Assembly (NCBI RefSeq): GCF_018917435.1
Contig: NZ_JAHLOQ010000027.1
Coordinates: 1 to 46,327, forward strand
From: Intestinibacter bartlettii
GTDB taxonomy: Bacteria > Bacillota > Clostridia > Peptostreptococcales > Peptostreptococcaceae
DNA: 46,327 bases
Direction of reading: 5' to 3'
Both the position numbers and the translations under genes were made by a program. How positions within the stretch are numbered: position 1 is the stretch's first letter; every line of letters begins with the position of its first letter. Below are positions 34,226-43,599 of the stretch, piece after piece. The notes under the pieces are model-generated. The model was given only the letters and a program-made list of their open reading frames with translations. It did not search any database and was not told where the DNA came from.

Positions 34226-35338
34226 TTATTTAATTACATCTGCTTCTATCAAAATATCATTATCTATCATTGTTGTATTCTTAATTTCTAATTTTGTGGC
34301 ATCACTTAATTTTTCTATTCCACATCCAGAGACAAAGCTAGGAGCATCTTTTCCCCCTATTATCTTTGGAGCCATAAATATTTTCACTTTGTCTACTAAA
34401 TTATTTCTAAATAAACTGTCATTTAAAGTTGCACCACCTTCAACTAGAACTGAATCTACTTTTAATTCACCTAGCTTTTCTATTACAAAGTTTAAGTCAA
34501 CACCTTCTTCATTTTTTGGGCTGATATGTACGTCTACATCTTTTTCTTTAATCAAATTTATTTTTTTTAAATCATTATTACATGTAAAAATAATTGTCCT
34601 TGCATTTTTATCATTAACCAAATTAGAATCCATCGGTATTTTTAAATTTGTGTCGATTACAATCCTTATTGGATTTCTAGTTTTCTTATTGTTTATTCTA
34701 CTCGTCAAACTAGGGTTATCTTTTAATACTGTATTTATCCCAACCATAATTGCCATATATTTATTTCTAAATTCATGTGTCATTTCTCTGCTGCTTTCAT
34801 TTGAAATCCATTGAGATTCCATATGCTTAGTAGCTATTTTCCCATCCATACTTATTGCAGTTTTTGAAATAACTAATGGCTTATTATTTTTTATATAATG
34901 AAAAAATACTTCGTTTAGTTTTAATCCTTCCTCTTCTAAAATTCCTGTTGTAACTTCAATTCCTGCATTTTGTAATTTTTTTATCCCATTTCCGGCTACT
35001 AATGGATTAGGATCATTATTACAAATTACTACTCTTTTTACTTTATGTCTTACTAAGTTATCAGCACAAGGTGGAGTTTTTCCAAAATGTGAACAAGGTT
35101 CTAAAGTAACATATACTGTTGCACCTTCTATATCTTCTTTTGCACTATTTATTGCATTCACCTCAGCATGAGGTTCACCATATTTCATATGATATCCTTC
35201 TCCGATTATTTTTCCATCTTTGACTATGACACATCCCACTAATGGATTAGGATTTACAAATCCAATGCCCAGCTTTGCAAGTTCTAAAGCTTTTTTCATA
35301 TAGTAGTTATCTTCTTGATATTTTGAATCAAACTTCAT
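34226..35338 (-). CDS. ribD: Bifunctional diaminohydroxyphosphoribosylaminopyrimidine deaminase / reductase
   Basis: Deaminates then reduces the pyrimidine intermediate. The N-terminal deaminase has the zinc motifs HAEVNAI and PCSHFGKTPPCADN. The C-terminal reductase has SMDGKIATKHMES, MVGINTVLKDNPSLTSR and VLVEGGATLN. Length 370 residues. I chose ATG 35338, with AGAAGGAATTCTT upstream; an in-frame ATG 16 codons earlier overlaps the riboswitch terminator region and lacks a binding site. First gene of the operon, controlled by the FMN riboswitch. Confidence 0.96.
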   Translation of the reverse strand: MKFDSKYQEDNYYMKKALELAKLGIGFVNPNPLVGCVIVKDGKIIGEGYHMKYGEPHAEVNAINSAKEDIEGATVYVTLEPCSHFGKTPPCADNLVRHKVKRVVICNNDPNPLVAGNGIKKLQNAGIEVTTGILEEEGLKLNEVFFHYIKNNKPLVISKTAISMDGKIATKHMESQWISNESSREMTHEFRNKYMAIMVGINTVLKDNPSLTSRINNKKTRNPIRIVIDTNLKIPMDSNLVNDKNARTIIFTCNNDLKKINLIKEKDVDVHISPKNEEGVDLNFVIEKLGELKVDSVLVEGGATLNDSLFRNNLVDKVKIFMAPKIIGGKDAPSFVSGCGIEKLSDATKLEIKNTTMIDNDILIEADVIK

Positions 35339-35388
35339 AAGAATTCCTTCTTTCTCTGTTTCATATTTATATACATATTTTGACAATT

Positions 35389-35414
35389 AAAAAAGCCCTG
35401 ATATAATCAGGGCT
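35389..35414 (-). terminator. FMN riboswitch expression-platform terminator
   Basis: Stem AGCCCTGA (35394-35401) with TCAGGGCT (35407-35414), 5-base loop, followed on the minus strand by TTTTTT. It lies between the aptamer and ribD, as expected for FMN-induced termination. Confidence 0.9.
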
Positions 35415-35480
35415 GATAAGTTCAATAATTAAAATGATTCTAAAACTAACTTAAATTTGTTTTTATCACTTTATTTTATC

Positions 35481-35590
35481 TTCTTTCATCCAGACTTTAC
35501 TGTCGGCTTTGGAATCTCACCAAATCAGCTACAATGTAGCTCGCGGGCTATACCGCCGGTCGGGAATTACACCCTGCCCCGAAGAATAAT
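35481..35590 (-). ncRNA. FMN riboswitch (RFN element)
   Basis: The minus strand contains the conserved RFN pieces in order: CGGGGCAGGGTG, AATTCCCGACCGGCGGTA, AGCCCGCGAGC, then GTGAGATTCCAAAGCCGACAG and AGTCTGGATG closing the P1 region. The aptamer binds flavin mononucleotide. Together with the downstream terminator it should shut off ribDEBAH when FMN is plentiful. Confidence 0.96.
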
Positions 35591-35669
35591 TTAATTTTAT
35601 TTCTTTATATTAACTTTTTAACTTTATACTTGTAATGTAGCACATTTTGATATAATTTGCAAATTTTTA

Positions 35670-36008
35670 TCAAATTTTTTTTGAAATTGCTTCTATTTCT
35701 TGCTCTAATTTAGAAATTCTTTTTTCTTGACTTTGTATTTTTTTATTTAAATTTGTTATGGTTTCTCTTTGAGAATCTAATATTCCTATTATTGCACGTA
35801 AATTTTTATCATTTGTCTTTGCAAACTCTTCAAAAAATGATTTGACCCCTTCTTCATAAAAAATACTTAATCCTTCACTGTAAGCATTTAAAATATAATT
35901 TATAATTTCATCATAATCGCCATTATCTATCCCTTTTTTTAATTCTTTACCCAATTTTTCTTTTAGTCTTTTTTCAAAATCTATCGTTTTGTCTGCCTCA
36001 GTATTCAT
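35670..36008 (-). CDS. Small charged coiled-coil protein, unknown
   Basis: A 112-residue acidic/basic protein with no signal or membrane segment. The C-terminal third is a clear coiled coil with heptad-like spacing (SQRETITNLNKKIQSQEKRI, then SKLEQEIEAISKKI). The N-terminal part (EKRLKEKLGKELKKGI) is also helical. I do not recognise the family. The ribosome binding site is weak. It lies upstream of the riboswitch on the same strand. Confidence 0.6.
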   Translation of the reverse strand: MNTEADKTIDFEKRLKEKLGKELKKGIDNGDYDEIINYILNAYSEGLSIFYEEGVKSFFEEFAKTNDKNLRAIIGILDSQRETITNLNKKIQSQEKRISKLEQEIEAISKKI

Positions 36009-36302
36009 AATTATATCTAACCAAAATTATTTTAAATTTTGATTTACTCCTTTCCCCTTTGTTTTTAATTTTATATATGACTATCTAAAATATATCCTAA
36101 GAATATTTTAACAGTTATATTTAATACTGATATAAAAAATCTATATTTTTTCTAATTTAATTAAAGTTTTTAATAATACATTAAATAGATAAAATAACTT
36201 TTTCTATACATTTTAAAATATGGTATATAAAATTTTTTTTTGTAAATAATTCTAAATAGATGAGCTCATTATTTTTATAACAGTAACAAGGGAGATTAAA
36301 TA
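36009..36302. other. Divergent AT-rich region
   Basis: Gap between divergent genes, presumed to hold their promoters. A small palindrome TGAGCTCA occurs near 36260. Nothing more is supported. Confidence 0.35.
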
Positions 36303-36917
36303 ATGAAAAAGATTTTTTTAGTAGATACAGAAAACGTAAATATACGTTCACTCAAAGGAGCTAATTATTTAGATGAAAATGATTTAATAATACTTTTTAC
36401 GACAGATAAAACTATAGTCCATAACTTTCATAGTAATTTAATAAAAACTATAGAAACAAAAGCAACTATAAAAAATATACACATAGAATCTGGAGGTAAG
36501 AACTGCCTTGATTTTCAATTAGTAAGTTGTCTTGGATTACTTATTGGATCTAATACTAAACAAAATATAGAGTATTACATAATCAGTAGAGATAAGGGGT
36601 ACCTTCATTCAATAAACTTTTTATATGAACAAACTCAATGTTCTATACATTTAATATCTAATTTAAAATCATTATTTGATGAAAATTATGATGATACTTT
36701 AGCCATAATGCAGAATATGGATGATGAAATAACCGAAGCCCTAAAAAATCTAGGATATACAAATAAAACTATAACCAAGGCATTAATAGCAATAGATTCA
36801 TCAAAAACAGAAAAGGATTTAGAAGTTAACTTTTTTCTTCAATTTGGCTGGAATAACAAGATATATAATACTTGTAAGCCTATAATATTCAAGTATGATA
36901 TTCTTAATATCGCCTAA
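36303..36917 (+). CDS. PIN/NYN-like domain protein (putative nuclease)
   Basis: A 204-residue protein whose N-terminal ~125 residues look like a PIN/NYN nuclease core: the start strand IFLVDTENVNI holds the first acidic residue, GGKNCLDFQLVSCLG a central acidic site, and YYIISRDKGYL the third. These three patches are the usual metal ligands. The C-terminal ~75 residues are helical with no family I know. RNA cleavage is likely but unproven. CAAGGGAG precedes the ATG. Single gene with a strong terminator. Confidence 0.65.
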   Translation: MKKIFLVDTENVNIRSLKGANYLDENDLIILFTTDKTIVHNFHSNLIKTIETKATIKNIHIESGGKNCLDFQLVSCLGLLIGSNTKQNIEYYIISRDKGYLHSINFLYEQTQCSIHLISNLKSLFDENYDDTLAIMQNMDDEITEALKNLGYTNKTITKALIAIDSSKTEKDLEVNFFLQFGWNNKIYNTCKPIIFKYDILNIA

Positions 36918-36952
36918 ATTAACGTAAGAAGTATAATTATTATATTTTCTTT

Positions 36953-37008
36953 TAAATAAACATAAAGAAAGCACTTGAGTATGCAAGTGCTTTCTTTATG
37001 TTTATTTA
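36953..37008. terminator. Very long bidirectional terminator hairpin
   Basis: A perfect 25-bp stem (36953-36977 with 36984-37008) with a 6-base loop, A-rich on its left arm and T-rich on its right. It separates the convergent PIN-like and membrane-protein genes. Confidence 0.85.
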
Positions 37009-37035
37009 TGTACAATAATTTATATTTAATAATCT

Positions 37036-37542
37036 TTATTTTCCTTTTCCATCTTTCACCTGGAAGTTCTTTTTATTTAAAAAAGCCAAGTCTTTTTTTA
37101 AGAAAATTCCAGCAAATATTTTAGTTGATAAAAATATTATAAAACCTATAATCGCATAAATTTCTATCTTTTGAACATCAATACTTTTTTTAAATATTAA
37201 ATATAAAAAAGAACCATATGGATCTAGTCTAACATATCCCTCACAGAATATTATTGTTAAAAGACAAAACATTAATACTACGTCTACTTTACCATTAAAT
37301 ACTTTAACCATATGCTGTACTATACTTATGAATATGCAACATATTGTCAAAATACAAGTTACAAATGATAATGTTCCAAATTGGTCATTTATTCCCCCAA
37401 CTGCCAGAAATAATAAGGTTAAAATTGCAAAGAATACTCCTAATTTAAATGGCATTCCTTTATTAGCAATAGTCGTTAATTTTGTATTTAATATAAATAA
37501 TACTATAAATAATAAAATTCCATATATCAATGTTCTTTCCAC
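37036..37542 (-). CDS. Multi-pass membrane protein of unknown function
   Basis: A 168-residue hydrophobic protein with about five predicted helices, separated by short polar loops; ends with a basic tail (KNFQVKDGKGK). No family recognised. The start is a GTG with AGAGGTGAGATA upstream, which agrees well with a binding site. It lies about 160 bases downstream of the candidate small RNA/terminator at 37700-37835 on the same strand. Confidence 0.6.
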   Translation of the reverse strand: MERTLIYGILLFIVLFILNTKLTTIANKGMPFKLGVFFAILTLLFLAVGGINDQFGTLSFVTCILTICCIFISIVQHMVKVFNGKVDVVLMFCLLTIIFCEGYVRLDPYGSFLYLIFKKSIDVQKIEIYAIIGFIIFLSTKIFAGIFLKKDLAFLNKKNFQVKDGKGK

Positions 37543-37699
37543 TATCTCACCTCTTCAAAGTAAATTCTAAAATACTAAATTTGTAAAATACAAAAATCTA
37601 CAAAAAAATCTAAAATTCTTATTAATTTATATTATATAAAAATTTTTTATCTTTTTAAAGCTATTTGAAAAATTTGAGAAATTCATACTAAAAATACAT

Positions 37700-37735
37700 A
37701 AAAAAAAAAGCCCTGATTAACGAGGGTACAGGGCT
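37700..37735 (-). terminator. Strong terminator ending the candidate small RNA
   Basis: Stem AGCCCTG/CAGGGCT (37709-37715 with 37729-37735) with a 13-base loop, followed on the minus strand by about nine to ten T. It is the strongest U-tract in the window. Confidence 0.85.
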
Positions 37736-37835
37736 AAAATTGATAATGATAGATAAAAGAGTGTGAGGGAATCTATCATTACCCGGGTATTTAAGTAAAT
37801 TATTAAGCTAGTCTTTCTATACTTAAATAATACAG
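37700..37835 (-). ncRNA. Candidate structured small RNA with CCCUC loops
   Basis: On the minus strand three hairpins follow one another: H1 (37820-37829 with 37788-37797, 10 bp), H2 (37771-37781 with 37744-37754, 11 bp) and the terminator H3. The H2 loop reads TCCCTCACACTCTTTT and the H3 loop TACCCTCGTTAAT, so both show CCCUC, complementary to GAGGG-type ribosome binding sites. No frame with a binding site covers it. It may be a free small RNA or the leader of the membrane-protein gene. Promoter not certain. Confidence 0.5.
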
Positions 37836-37958
37836 TTCCAATATGAATTTAATGTAAATTTTACATGAACTATATTTGAATTTTTATATTTATATAATTT
37901 TTTCCAATTTATAGATATAAAAAAACAAATTTTTACTTATTTCTACTTTTTTCATCAA

Positions 37959-38933
37959 TTAATTATTTTTTCTTGCTTTAAATAAAAATGAAAAAATACC
38001 TTTTTTTGGTGTTTTTTGGTCTATAACAAAAAATGCATTTTCTAACTGATATAATAAAATTCTGTCAAAAGTAAATATAACATCTATATTTTGATAAATG
38101 TTTTCTTCATATAAGTTCATTATCTCAAACATATGCTCATAAGATTCACCTTGTATTATGAGTATAGGTTTTGTTTTGAATTTAACATTAAGGTTCTCAT
38201 AATTTTCTATAACAGTATTATACCTTGATAACTTTTGACTTAATTTTTCTTTCCAGTCTGGAGTTTTTCTAACTACTTCAACCAAAAAATCTTTATCTTT
38301 AAATTTTAAAATAGACTGCGGTCTAACTATACATCCTCTAATATTATCATTTACTATAACTTTAGATACTTCAAATTGTAAATCATTGTTCATAACTTGA
38401 GTTAATAGCTGGTTTGATGCTAAGATAGATTTTATTTTAAACGTTTTTATTTCGCTTACATATCCTTGAGAATACGTTTTTACATCTAATGCTCTTAGCA
38501 GCCCTGTCCCGTGATATCCTAAATAATAAGCTTTATATGAGCTAATACTATTTTCAGATACAAATTCTATTTGTCTTACAAAACTTTTTTCTTTTAATCT
38601 TGTCAATTTTCTGGCTACCGTTTTAGATTCTATATCATAGCCACTTTTTTTTAAATAAAAAGTAATTTGTAAAGAGGTTGCAAATACTAAACGATTTATT
38701 GTAAATAAAATTGCTTTTTCTATATCCCCAATATGCCCTTTTTCCAATAAAAAGTCAGCCTCTACCTTTGTCGTATTTTTTTTAGGTTTATTTAATTTGT
38801 GCATATCCCCTACATATGATGCAAATGGCGATAATTTCTCATCGCAAATAGGTATCATTGCCTTTTTTAAATCAACCTTTGCACAAGTTTCCCCTATTGG
38901 TGAAATAAGTTCAACATTCTTTTCATTCTTCAT
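37959..38933 (-). CDS. Winged-helix, replication-relaxation-like protein
   Basis: A 324-residue soluble protein. Residues ~70-140 look like a winged helix (AILFTINRLVFATSLQITFY, SKTVARKLTRLKEKSFV). The second half resembles the nuclease-like core of replication-relaxation (MobMRE) proteins: FLVEVVRKTPDWKEKLSQKL then PILIIQGESYEHMFEIMNLY and DVIFTFDRILLY. Such proteins are common on conjugative elements and plasmids, but no other mobile gene is near. ATG 38933 has GAGGGGAG eight bases upstream; an ATG 16 codons earlier has none. The family call is by eye and tentative. Confidence 0.5.
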   Translation of the reverse strand: MKNEKNVELISPIGETCAKVDLKKAMIPICDEKLSPFASYVGDMHKLNKPKKNTTKVEADFLLEKGHIGDIEKAILFTINRLVFATSLQITFYLKKSGYDIESKTVARKLTRLKEKSFVRQIEFVSENSISSYKAYYLGYHGTGLLRALDVKTYSQGYVSEIKTFKIKSILASNQLLTQVMNNDLQFEVSKVIVNDNIRGCIVRPQSILKFKDKDFLVEVVRKTPDWKEKLSQKLSRYNTVIENYENLNVKFKTKPILIIQGESYEHMFEIMNLYEENIYQNIDVIFTFDRILLYQLENAFFVIDQKTPKKGIFSFLFKARKNN

Positions 38934-39138
38934 ACTAATTACTCCCCTCATAGATAATATGAAACCATAATTATGTTTCATAAAATTTATACTACTTTAA
39001 TTATAATATTTTTTGTCATATATATCATTTATTTATTGTATTATTTTTTTATTTTTTTTCATTTTATGTAAAAGTTTGTATTATTTTTTTGCTTTGTGCG
39101 AATATTACATAAAATAATGAATTATTTTTTATAATAAA

Positions 39139-39185
39139 AATGCTATTCTCTGCTTTAGGGTTTTCTAATTGCAAAGAATAGCATT
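39139..39185 (-). terminator. Terminator of the trkA-trkH operon
   Basis: Stem AATGCTATTCT (39139-39149) with AGAATAGCATT (39175-39185), then TTTTATT on the minus strand. It lies 14 bases past the trkH stop. Confidence 0.85.
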
Positions 39186-39198
39186 AAATAATCTAGTT

Positions 39199-40671
39199 TT
39201 ATCTTTTAAAAGTTTTTTTACAAAGTGTACTTATCTCATCTTTAATACTGTAACAAAGTAAAATCATTGGGAATAATTCTAAACGTCCTGCTAACATGTC
39301 AAAACTTAACACTATTTTAGAAAAGTTAGATAGTGAAGCAAAATTTCCAACAGGTCCAATTAAATCCCCAAATCCTGGACCAACATTACCCAAACATGTA
39401 AGTGGTGCAGTTAATGTTGTTATTATATCTAAATTTTCAAATGATAGTAATAGTACAGATCCAAAGAATATTAAAGCATATACAACGAAATATGAATATG
39501 CAAAATCAAGGACTTGATTGTCTACAGGTTTACCTTCAACATTTATTGTACTTACTCTTCTAGGACTAACCATTTTTTTCACACTTGATTTAGCAGATTT
39601 TATAAGTATCATAATACGCGATATTTTCATTCCTCCACCAGTTGAACCTGCACAAGCACCTACTACCATTAAAAGTAATAGTAATATTTGCGATAACATA
39701 GGCCACATACCAAAGTCAGTAGTTGCAAAACCTGTTGTTGTTATTACAGATGCAACCTGGAATATAGAATATCTAAATGATTGTGCTACATTGCCATAAA
39801 CACCTAATGTATTAACAGTTATTATTCCTGTAAAAGCTACAACTATTAATATATACCATCTAAGTTCTTCACTTTTAAAAACTTGTTTTACATTCTTTAA
39901 CATTAGTAAATAGTACAAGTTAAAGTTTACACCGAATAATAGCATAAACGCAGTAATTACCATATCTATATAATAACTATTATAATAAGCTATACTACTA
40001 TTTTTTATAGCATATCCACCTGTACCTGCTGTCGAAAATGCATGTACTATACTATCAAAAAGAGGCATGCCTCCAAATAACAAGAATACTACTTCCAATG
40101 CAGTTAAAAATGCATATATAGCATATAATATTCTTGCTGTCATCTTAACTTTAGATACTAATTTACCCACTACAGGTCCTGGAACTTCAGCTTTCATAAG
40201 GAACATATTCTGTCCTTCTGATTGAGGTAAAAATGCTAATACAAATACAAGTACACCCATACCACCTATCCAGTGAGTAAAACATCTCCAAAATAACATT
40301 CCTTTTGATAATCCTTCTATATTATTTAATATACTAGATCCTGTTGTTGTAAACCCTGAAACAGTCTCAAAGAATGCATCAACATAACTTGGTATTTCCC
40401 CGCTTATATAGAAAGGAAGTGCTCCTATTAATGAAACAACAATCCAACTAATAGCAACTACTATAAATCCTTCCTTAGCATATATATGTTTATTTTCTGT
40501 TTTTAAATTAGCTAAAATATATCCTATTACCAATGCAACCATACTTGTTATAATAAAGTAAATTGCTGTATGTTCTCTGTAAATAAGAGATACTAAGAAT
40601 GGTAATATCATTATAAGTCCTTCAAATATAAGTATATTTCCTAAGATTCTATAAATCATCTTTCTATTCAT
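39199..40671 (-). CDS. trkH: Potassium uptake protein, membrane subunit (TrkH family)
   Basis: A 490-residue potassium channel-like transporter with four MPM repeats. The four selectivity loops are visible: TVSGFTTTGSS, AFSTAGTGGYA, VITTTGFAT and CLGNVGPGFG. HWIGGMGVLVF after the first filter and GSTGGGMKISR are also family marks. It pairs with the TrkA regulator encoded 13 bases upstream, with GGAGGATATAG before its ATG. The two form one operon ended by a clear terminator. Confidence 0.95.
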   Translation of the reverse strand: MNRKMIYRILGNILIFEGLIMILPFLVSLIYREHTAIYFIITSMVALVIGYILANLKTENKHIYAKEGFIVVAISWIVVSLIGALPFYISGEIPSYVDAFFETVSGFTTTGSSILNNIEGLSKGMLFWRCFTHWIGGMGVLVFVLAFLPQSEGQNMFLMKAEVPGPVVGKLVSKVKMTARILYAIYAFLTALEVVFLLFGGMPLFDSIVHAFSTAGTGGYAIKNSSIAYYNSYYIDMVITAFMLLFGVNFNLYYLLMLKNVKQVFKSEELRWYILIVVAFTGIITVNTLGVYGNVAQSFRYSIFQVASVITTTGFATTDFGMWPMLSQILLLLLMVVGACAGSTGGGMKISRIMILIKSAKSSVKKMVSPRRVSTINVEGKPVDNQVLDFAYSYFVVYALIFFGSVLLLSFENLDIITTLTAPLTCLGNVGPGFGDLIGPVGNFASLSNFSKIVLSFDMLAGRLELFPMILLCYSIKDEISTLCKKTFKR

Positions 40672-40684
40672 TAACTATATCCTC

Positions 40685-42040
40685 CTATGCTAAAATATCT
40701 TCAAGGCTAGTTAAGAAAGATTTTGTTGTTACTATTATTACGCTATCTCCAGCTTGAATAAAATCATCTCCACTTGGTACAATAAGTTTATTTCCTCTCA
40801 TTATACCTGCTACAAGTAAATTATCTTTTGTCTTTAATTTTTTAAGTGGAACTCCTAAGAAACTGACACTTTCATTTGCTATAAATTCGATAGCCTCTAC
40901 TTTTTTATCTACAATTTTGTAAAGTGTTTCTATTCCAGAATCACCTTTATTTGCTTTTGCTCTAACATATCTAACTATTTGGTTAGCTGTGATATCTTTA
41001 GGTGAAATAACACTTTCTATTCCTATAGATTCCAACATATTTACTATAGAGAATCTATTTACTTTTGTTATAACTTTTGTAACATTACATTTTGATGCAT
41101 ATAGAGATATTATTACATTTTCCTCATCAATACCAGTCATAGACACACATGCATCCATATATTCTATTCCTTCTTCTAGTAATACATCTTGATCAGTACC
41201 ATCAGCACATATAACTTCTGCTTTTGGTAATAATGCACTTAGTTTTTCACAATTTTTTTCATCATTATCAATGATTTTTACTTTTATCCCTATTTCATCT
41301 AATTGTTTAGTAAGATAGAATGCTATCCTACCTCCACCTATTATCATCGCAGATTTAATTTTTCTTTCATAAATTCCCGCTGAAATCATAAATTTTTCTA
41401 AATCTTTATGTGATGCAGTTATGTGTACCTTGTCACCTTCCTCTAAAGAAAACCTACCATCTGGTATATAAACTTTTTGTTGTCTTTGAAGTGCACAAAC
41501 TAATACACTTGTTTTAAATTTTCTATTTAAATCACTTAAAGACACTCCTACTAATTTACTTCCTGGTCTTACTTTTATTTCTGCTAAATCAACAAGACCT
41601 TTTGCAAATGTATCTACTTTAAGTGCAGATGGGAATCTCAATATACGAGCAATTTCATCTGCTGCAGCTTTTTCTGGATTTATCATTAAGCTGATTCCTA
41701 ATCCGTCTCTCATAAATGATATCTGTGAAGCATAATCAGGATTTCTAACCCTCGCAATTACATTTTTAGATCCTATTTTTCTTGCAATTAAGCATGAAAT
41801 TAAATTAACTTCATCAGATGATGTAACCGATATAAATAAATCTGCTTTATTTACACCAGCTTCTAATTGGATGTCGTTAATCGCTCCATTTCCGCATATA
41901 CCCATAACATCACAACTGTTTACTATTTCCTCAACACTTTTTTGATTAGTATCTATAACAACGACGTTATGACCTTCCATAGCTAGATGTTCGACTAAAG
42001 TTTTACCTACCTTACCACATCCTATAACAACTATTTCCAT
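40685..42040 (-). CDS. trkA: Potassium uptake regulator (TrkA)
   Basis: A 451-residue cytosolic gating subunit with a doubled RCK layout: RCK_N (1-~125, VIGCGKVGKTLVEHL Rossmann site, VVIDTN), RCK_C (~140-220, ending EEGDKVHITAS), then a second RCK_N (~228-, MIIGGGRIAFYLTKQL) and second RCK_C ending SGDDFIQAGDSVIIV. It binds NAD(H)/nucleotides and probably c-di-AMP-type signals in related species, though none is shown here. AGGAGGAAAGAA precedes the ATG. First gene of the operon. Confidence 0.94.
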   Translation of the reverse strand: MEIVVIGCGKVGKTLVEHLAMEGHNVVVIDTNQKSVEEIVNSCDVMGICGNGAINDIQLEAGVNKADLFISVTSSDEVNLISCLIARKIGSKNVIARVRNPDYASQISFMRDGLGISLMINPEKAAADEIARILRFPSALKVDTFAKGLVDLAEIKVRPGSKLVGVSLSDLNRKFKTSVLVCALQRQQKVYIPDGRFSLEEGDKVHITASHKDLEKFMISAGIYERKIKSAMIIGGGRIAFYLTKQLDEIGIKVKIIDNDEKNCEKLSALLPKAEVICADGTDQDVLLEEGIEYMDACVSMTGIDEENVIISLYASKCNVTKVITKVNRFSIVNMLESIGIESVISPKDITANQIVRYVRAKANKGDSGIETLYKIVDKKVEAIEFIANESVSFLGVPLKKLKTKDNLLVAGIMRGNKLIVPSGDDFIQAGDSVIIVTTKSFLTSLEDILA

Positions 42041-42304
42041 TTCTTTCCTCCTGTTAAACTTTAAACCTAAAAAAATAATTTCAACCTCTATTATAATACA
42101 TATTTATATTTTGTTTATATGTTTTTAATATATATTTAAATACTTTAACAATCTATTTTTATCCAGTCATTGAATATACTTAATTATTGATTTCTTGTTA
42201 TATATTTTTAATAAAATCATTCAAATTATATATATTTAATATAATTTTTTGTATACAATTATATTATTGGAAATAATTTCATAAAAAATATTTAGGAGGT
42301 AAAA
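42041..42304. other. Divergent promoter region, trkA and aminotransferase
   Basis: AT-rich spacer between divergent genes. TTGTATACAA at about 42250 is a 10-bp palindrome near the aminotransferase promoter region. I do not see a c-di-AMP riboswitch or other known leader. Confidence 0.35.
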
Positions 42305-43486
42305 ATGCCACAATTAAGTAATAGAGTAAATACATTTACTGATTCTGTAATTAGAAGAATGACTAGAATAAGCGATAAATATGGTGCAATTAACTTATCT
42401 CAAGGCTTTCCAGATTTTCCACCACCAAAACCTATGACAGATGCGCTGTCTAAAATTGCATTAAATGGCCCACACCAATATTCTGTAACCTATGGTGCTC
42501 CTAACCTTAGACAAGCAATTGCAAAAAAACAAAGTAAAGCATTCAAAAGAGATATAGATTTTGAAAAAGAAGTACTTGTTACATGTGGTGGAACGGAAGC
42601 CATGATGTGCGCTATGATGACAGTTTGTAATCCTGGAGACAAAGTAATAGTTTTCTCTCCTTTTTATGAAAATTATGGAGCAGATGCTATATTATCTGGA
42701 GCTGAGCCTATATATGTACCACTAGTTCCACCTAGCTTTAATTTTGACTTAGATGTTTTAGAAAATGCATTTAAGCAGAATCCAAAAGCTATAATTTTAT
42801 GCAATCCTTCAAATCCAACGGGAAAAGTATTTACTGAAGAAGAACTAAATATAATTGCAAAACTTGTTGTAAAATATGATACATTCGTCATAACAGATGA
42901 AGTGTATGAACATTTAGTATATGAACCTTATCATCACACATATTTTGCATCTCTTGAAGGAATGTATGAAAGAACAATTTCAACAAGTTCTTTGTCAAAA
43001 ACATATTCGATAACTGGCTGGAGGTTAGGATATTTAGTAGCCCCAGAACAAATCGTAGAATGTGCAAAAAAAGTTCATGATTTTCTAACTGTAGGCGCTC
43101 CTTCTCCGCTGCAAGAAGCAGCAGTAGTAGGTCTTAACTTTGATGAATCTTATTATGAAAAACTAAAAAAAACATATACACAAAAAAGAGATTATTTTTT
43201 AAAAGGACTTGATGAAATAGGACTCGAACATACTACTCCCCAAGGCACTTATTTTGTGTTAGTTGATATATCTAAATTTTTAGAGTTAGATATGTTTAAA
43301 GGAATGAATGATTTAGAATTTTCAGAGTGGATGACAATAAATATAGGAGTTGCTCCTGTTCCTGGTTCAAGCTTTTTCAAAGAAGATGTAAATCATCTAA
43401 TTAGATTACATTTTGCACGATCAAAAGAGACGCTTGATGAATGCCTAAAACGACTTGCAAAATTAAAAAATCTATTAGATAAATAA
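42305..43486 (+). CDS. Class I/II PLP-dependent aminotransferase
   Basis: A 393-residue fold-type I aminotransferase, close in pattern to the Asp/aromatic and kynurenine/glutamine-phenylpyruvate group. LSQGFPDFPPPK, CGGTEAMMCAM, NPSNPTGK (167-174), DEVYEHL (D198), the PLP lysine in SSLSKTYSITGWR (K232) and the substrate Arg in HLIRLHFA are all present. The exact amino acid pair is not readable; a role in transamination of aromatic or branched-chain acids would fit its neighbours. AGGAGGT precedes the ATG. It is not obviously joined to ilvB, which has its own promoter. Confidence 0.9.
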   Translation: MPQLSNRVNTFTDSVIRRMTRISDKYGAINLSQGFPDFPPPKPMTDALSKIALNGPHQYSVTYGAPNLRQAIAKKQSKAFKRDIDFEKEVLVTCGGTEAMMCAMMTVCNPGDKVIVFSPFYENYGADAILSGAEPIYVPLVPPSFNFDLDVLENAFKQNPKAIILCNPSNPTGKVFTEEELNIIAKLVVKYDTFVITDEVYEHLVYEPYHHTYFASLEGMYERTISTSSLSKTYSITGWRLGYLVAPEQIVECAKKVHDFLTVGAPSPLQEAAVVGLNFDESYYEKLKKTYTQKRDYFLKGLDEIGLEHTTPQGTYFVLVDISKFLELDMFKGMNDLEFSEWMTINIGVAPVPGSSFFKEDVNHLIRLHFARSKETLDECLKRLAKLKNLLDK

Positions 43487-43532
43487 GTTTTTATTTGTTT
43501 TTTGAATACATTTACTTTTTAAGATCACTTAA

Positions 43533-43562
43533 TTGACATTTTATGTAAATAAATGGTAAAAT
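43533..43562 (+). promoter_or_regulatory. Promoter of the T-box-ilvBN transcript
   Basis: TTGACA (43533-43538), 18-base spacer, TAAAAT (43557-43562). Transcription would start near 43569, about 30 bases before the T-box. Confidence 0.7.
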
Positions 43563-43599
43563 TATTATACTATATTATATAAAATATATAAAAAACAAT

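Noticed and set aside
34164-34814. Plus-strand open frame of 216 codons opposite ribE/ribD
   Set aside because: It lies antisense to two well-conserved riboflavin genes, has no ribosome binding site and shows no recognisable domain; a shadow of codon bias.
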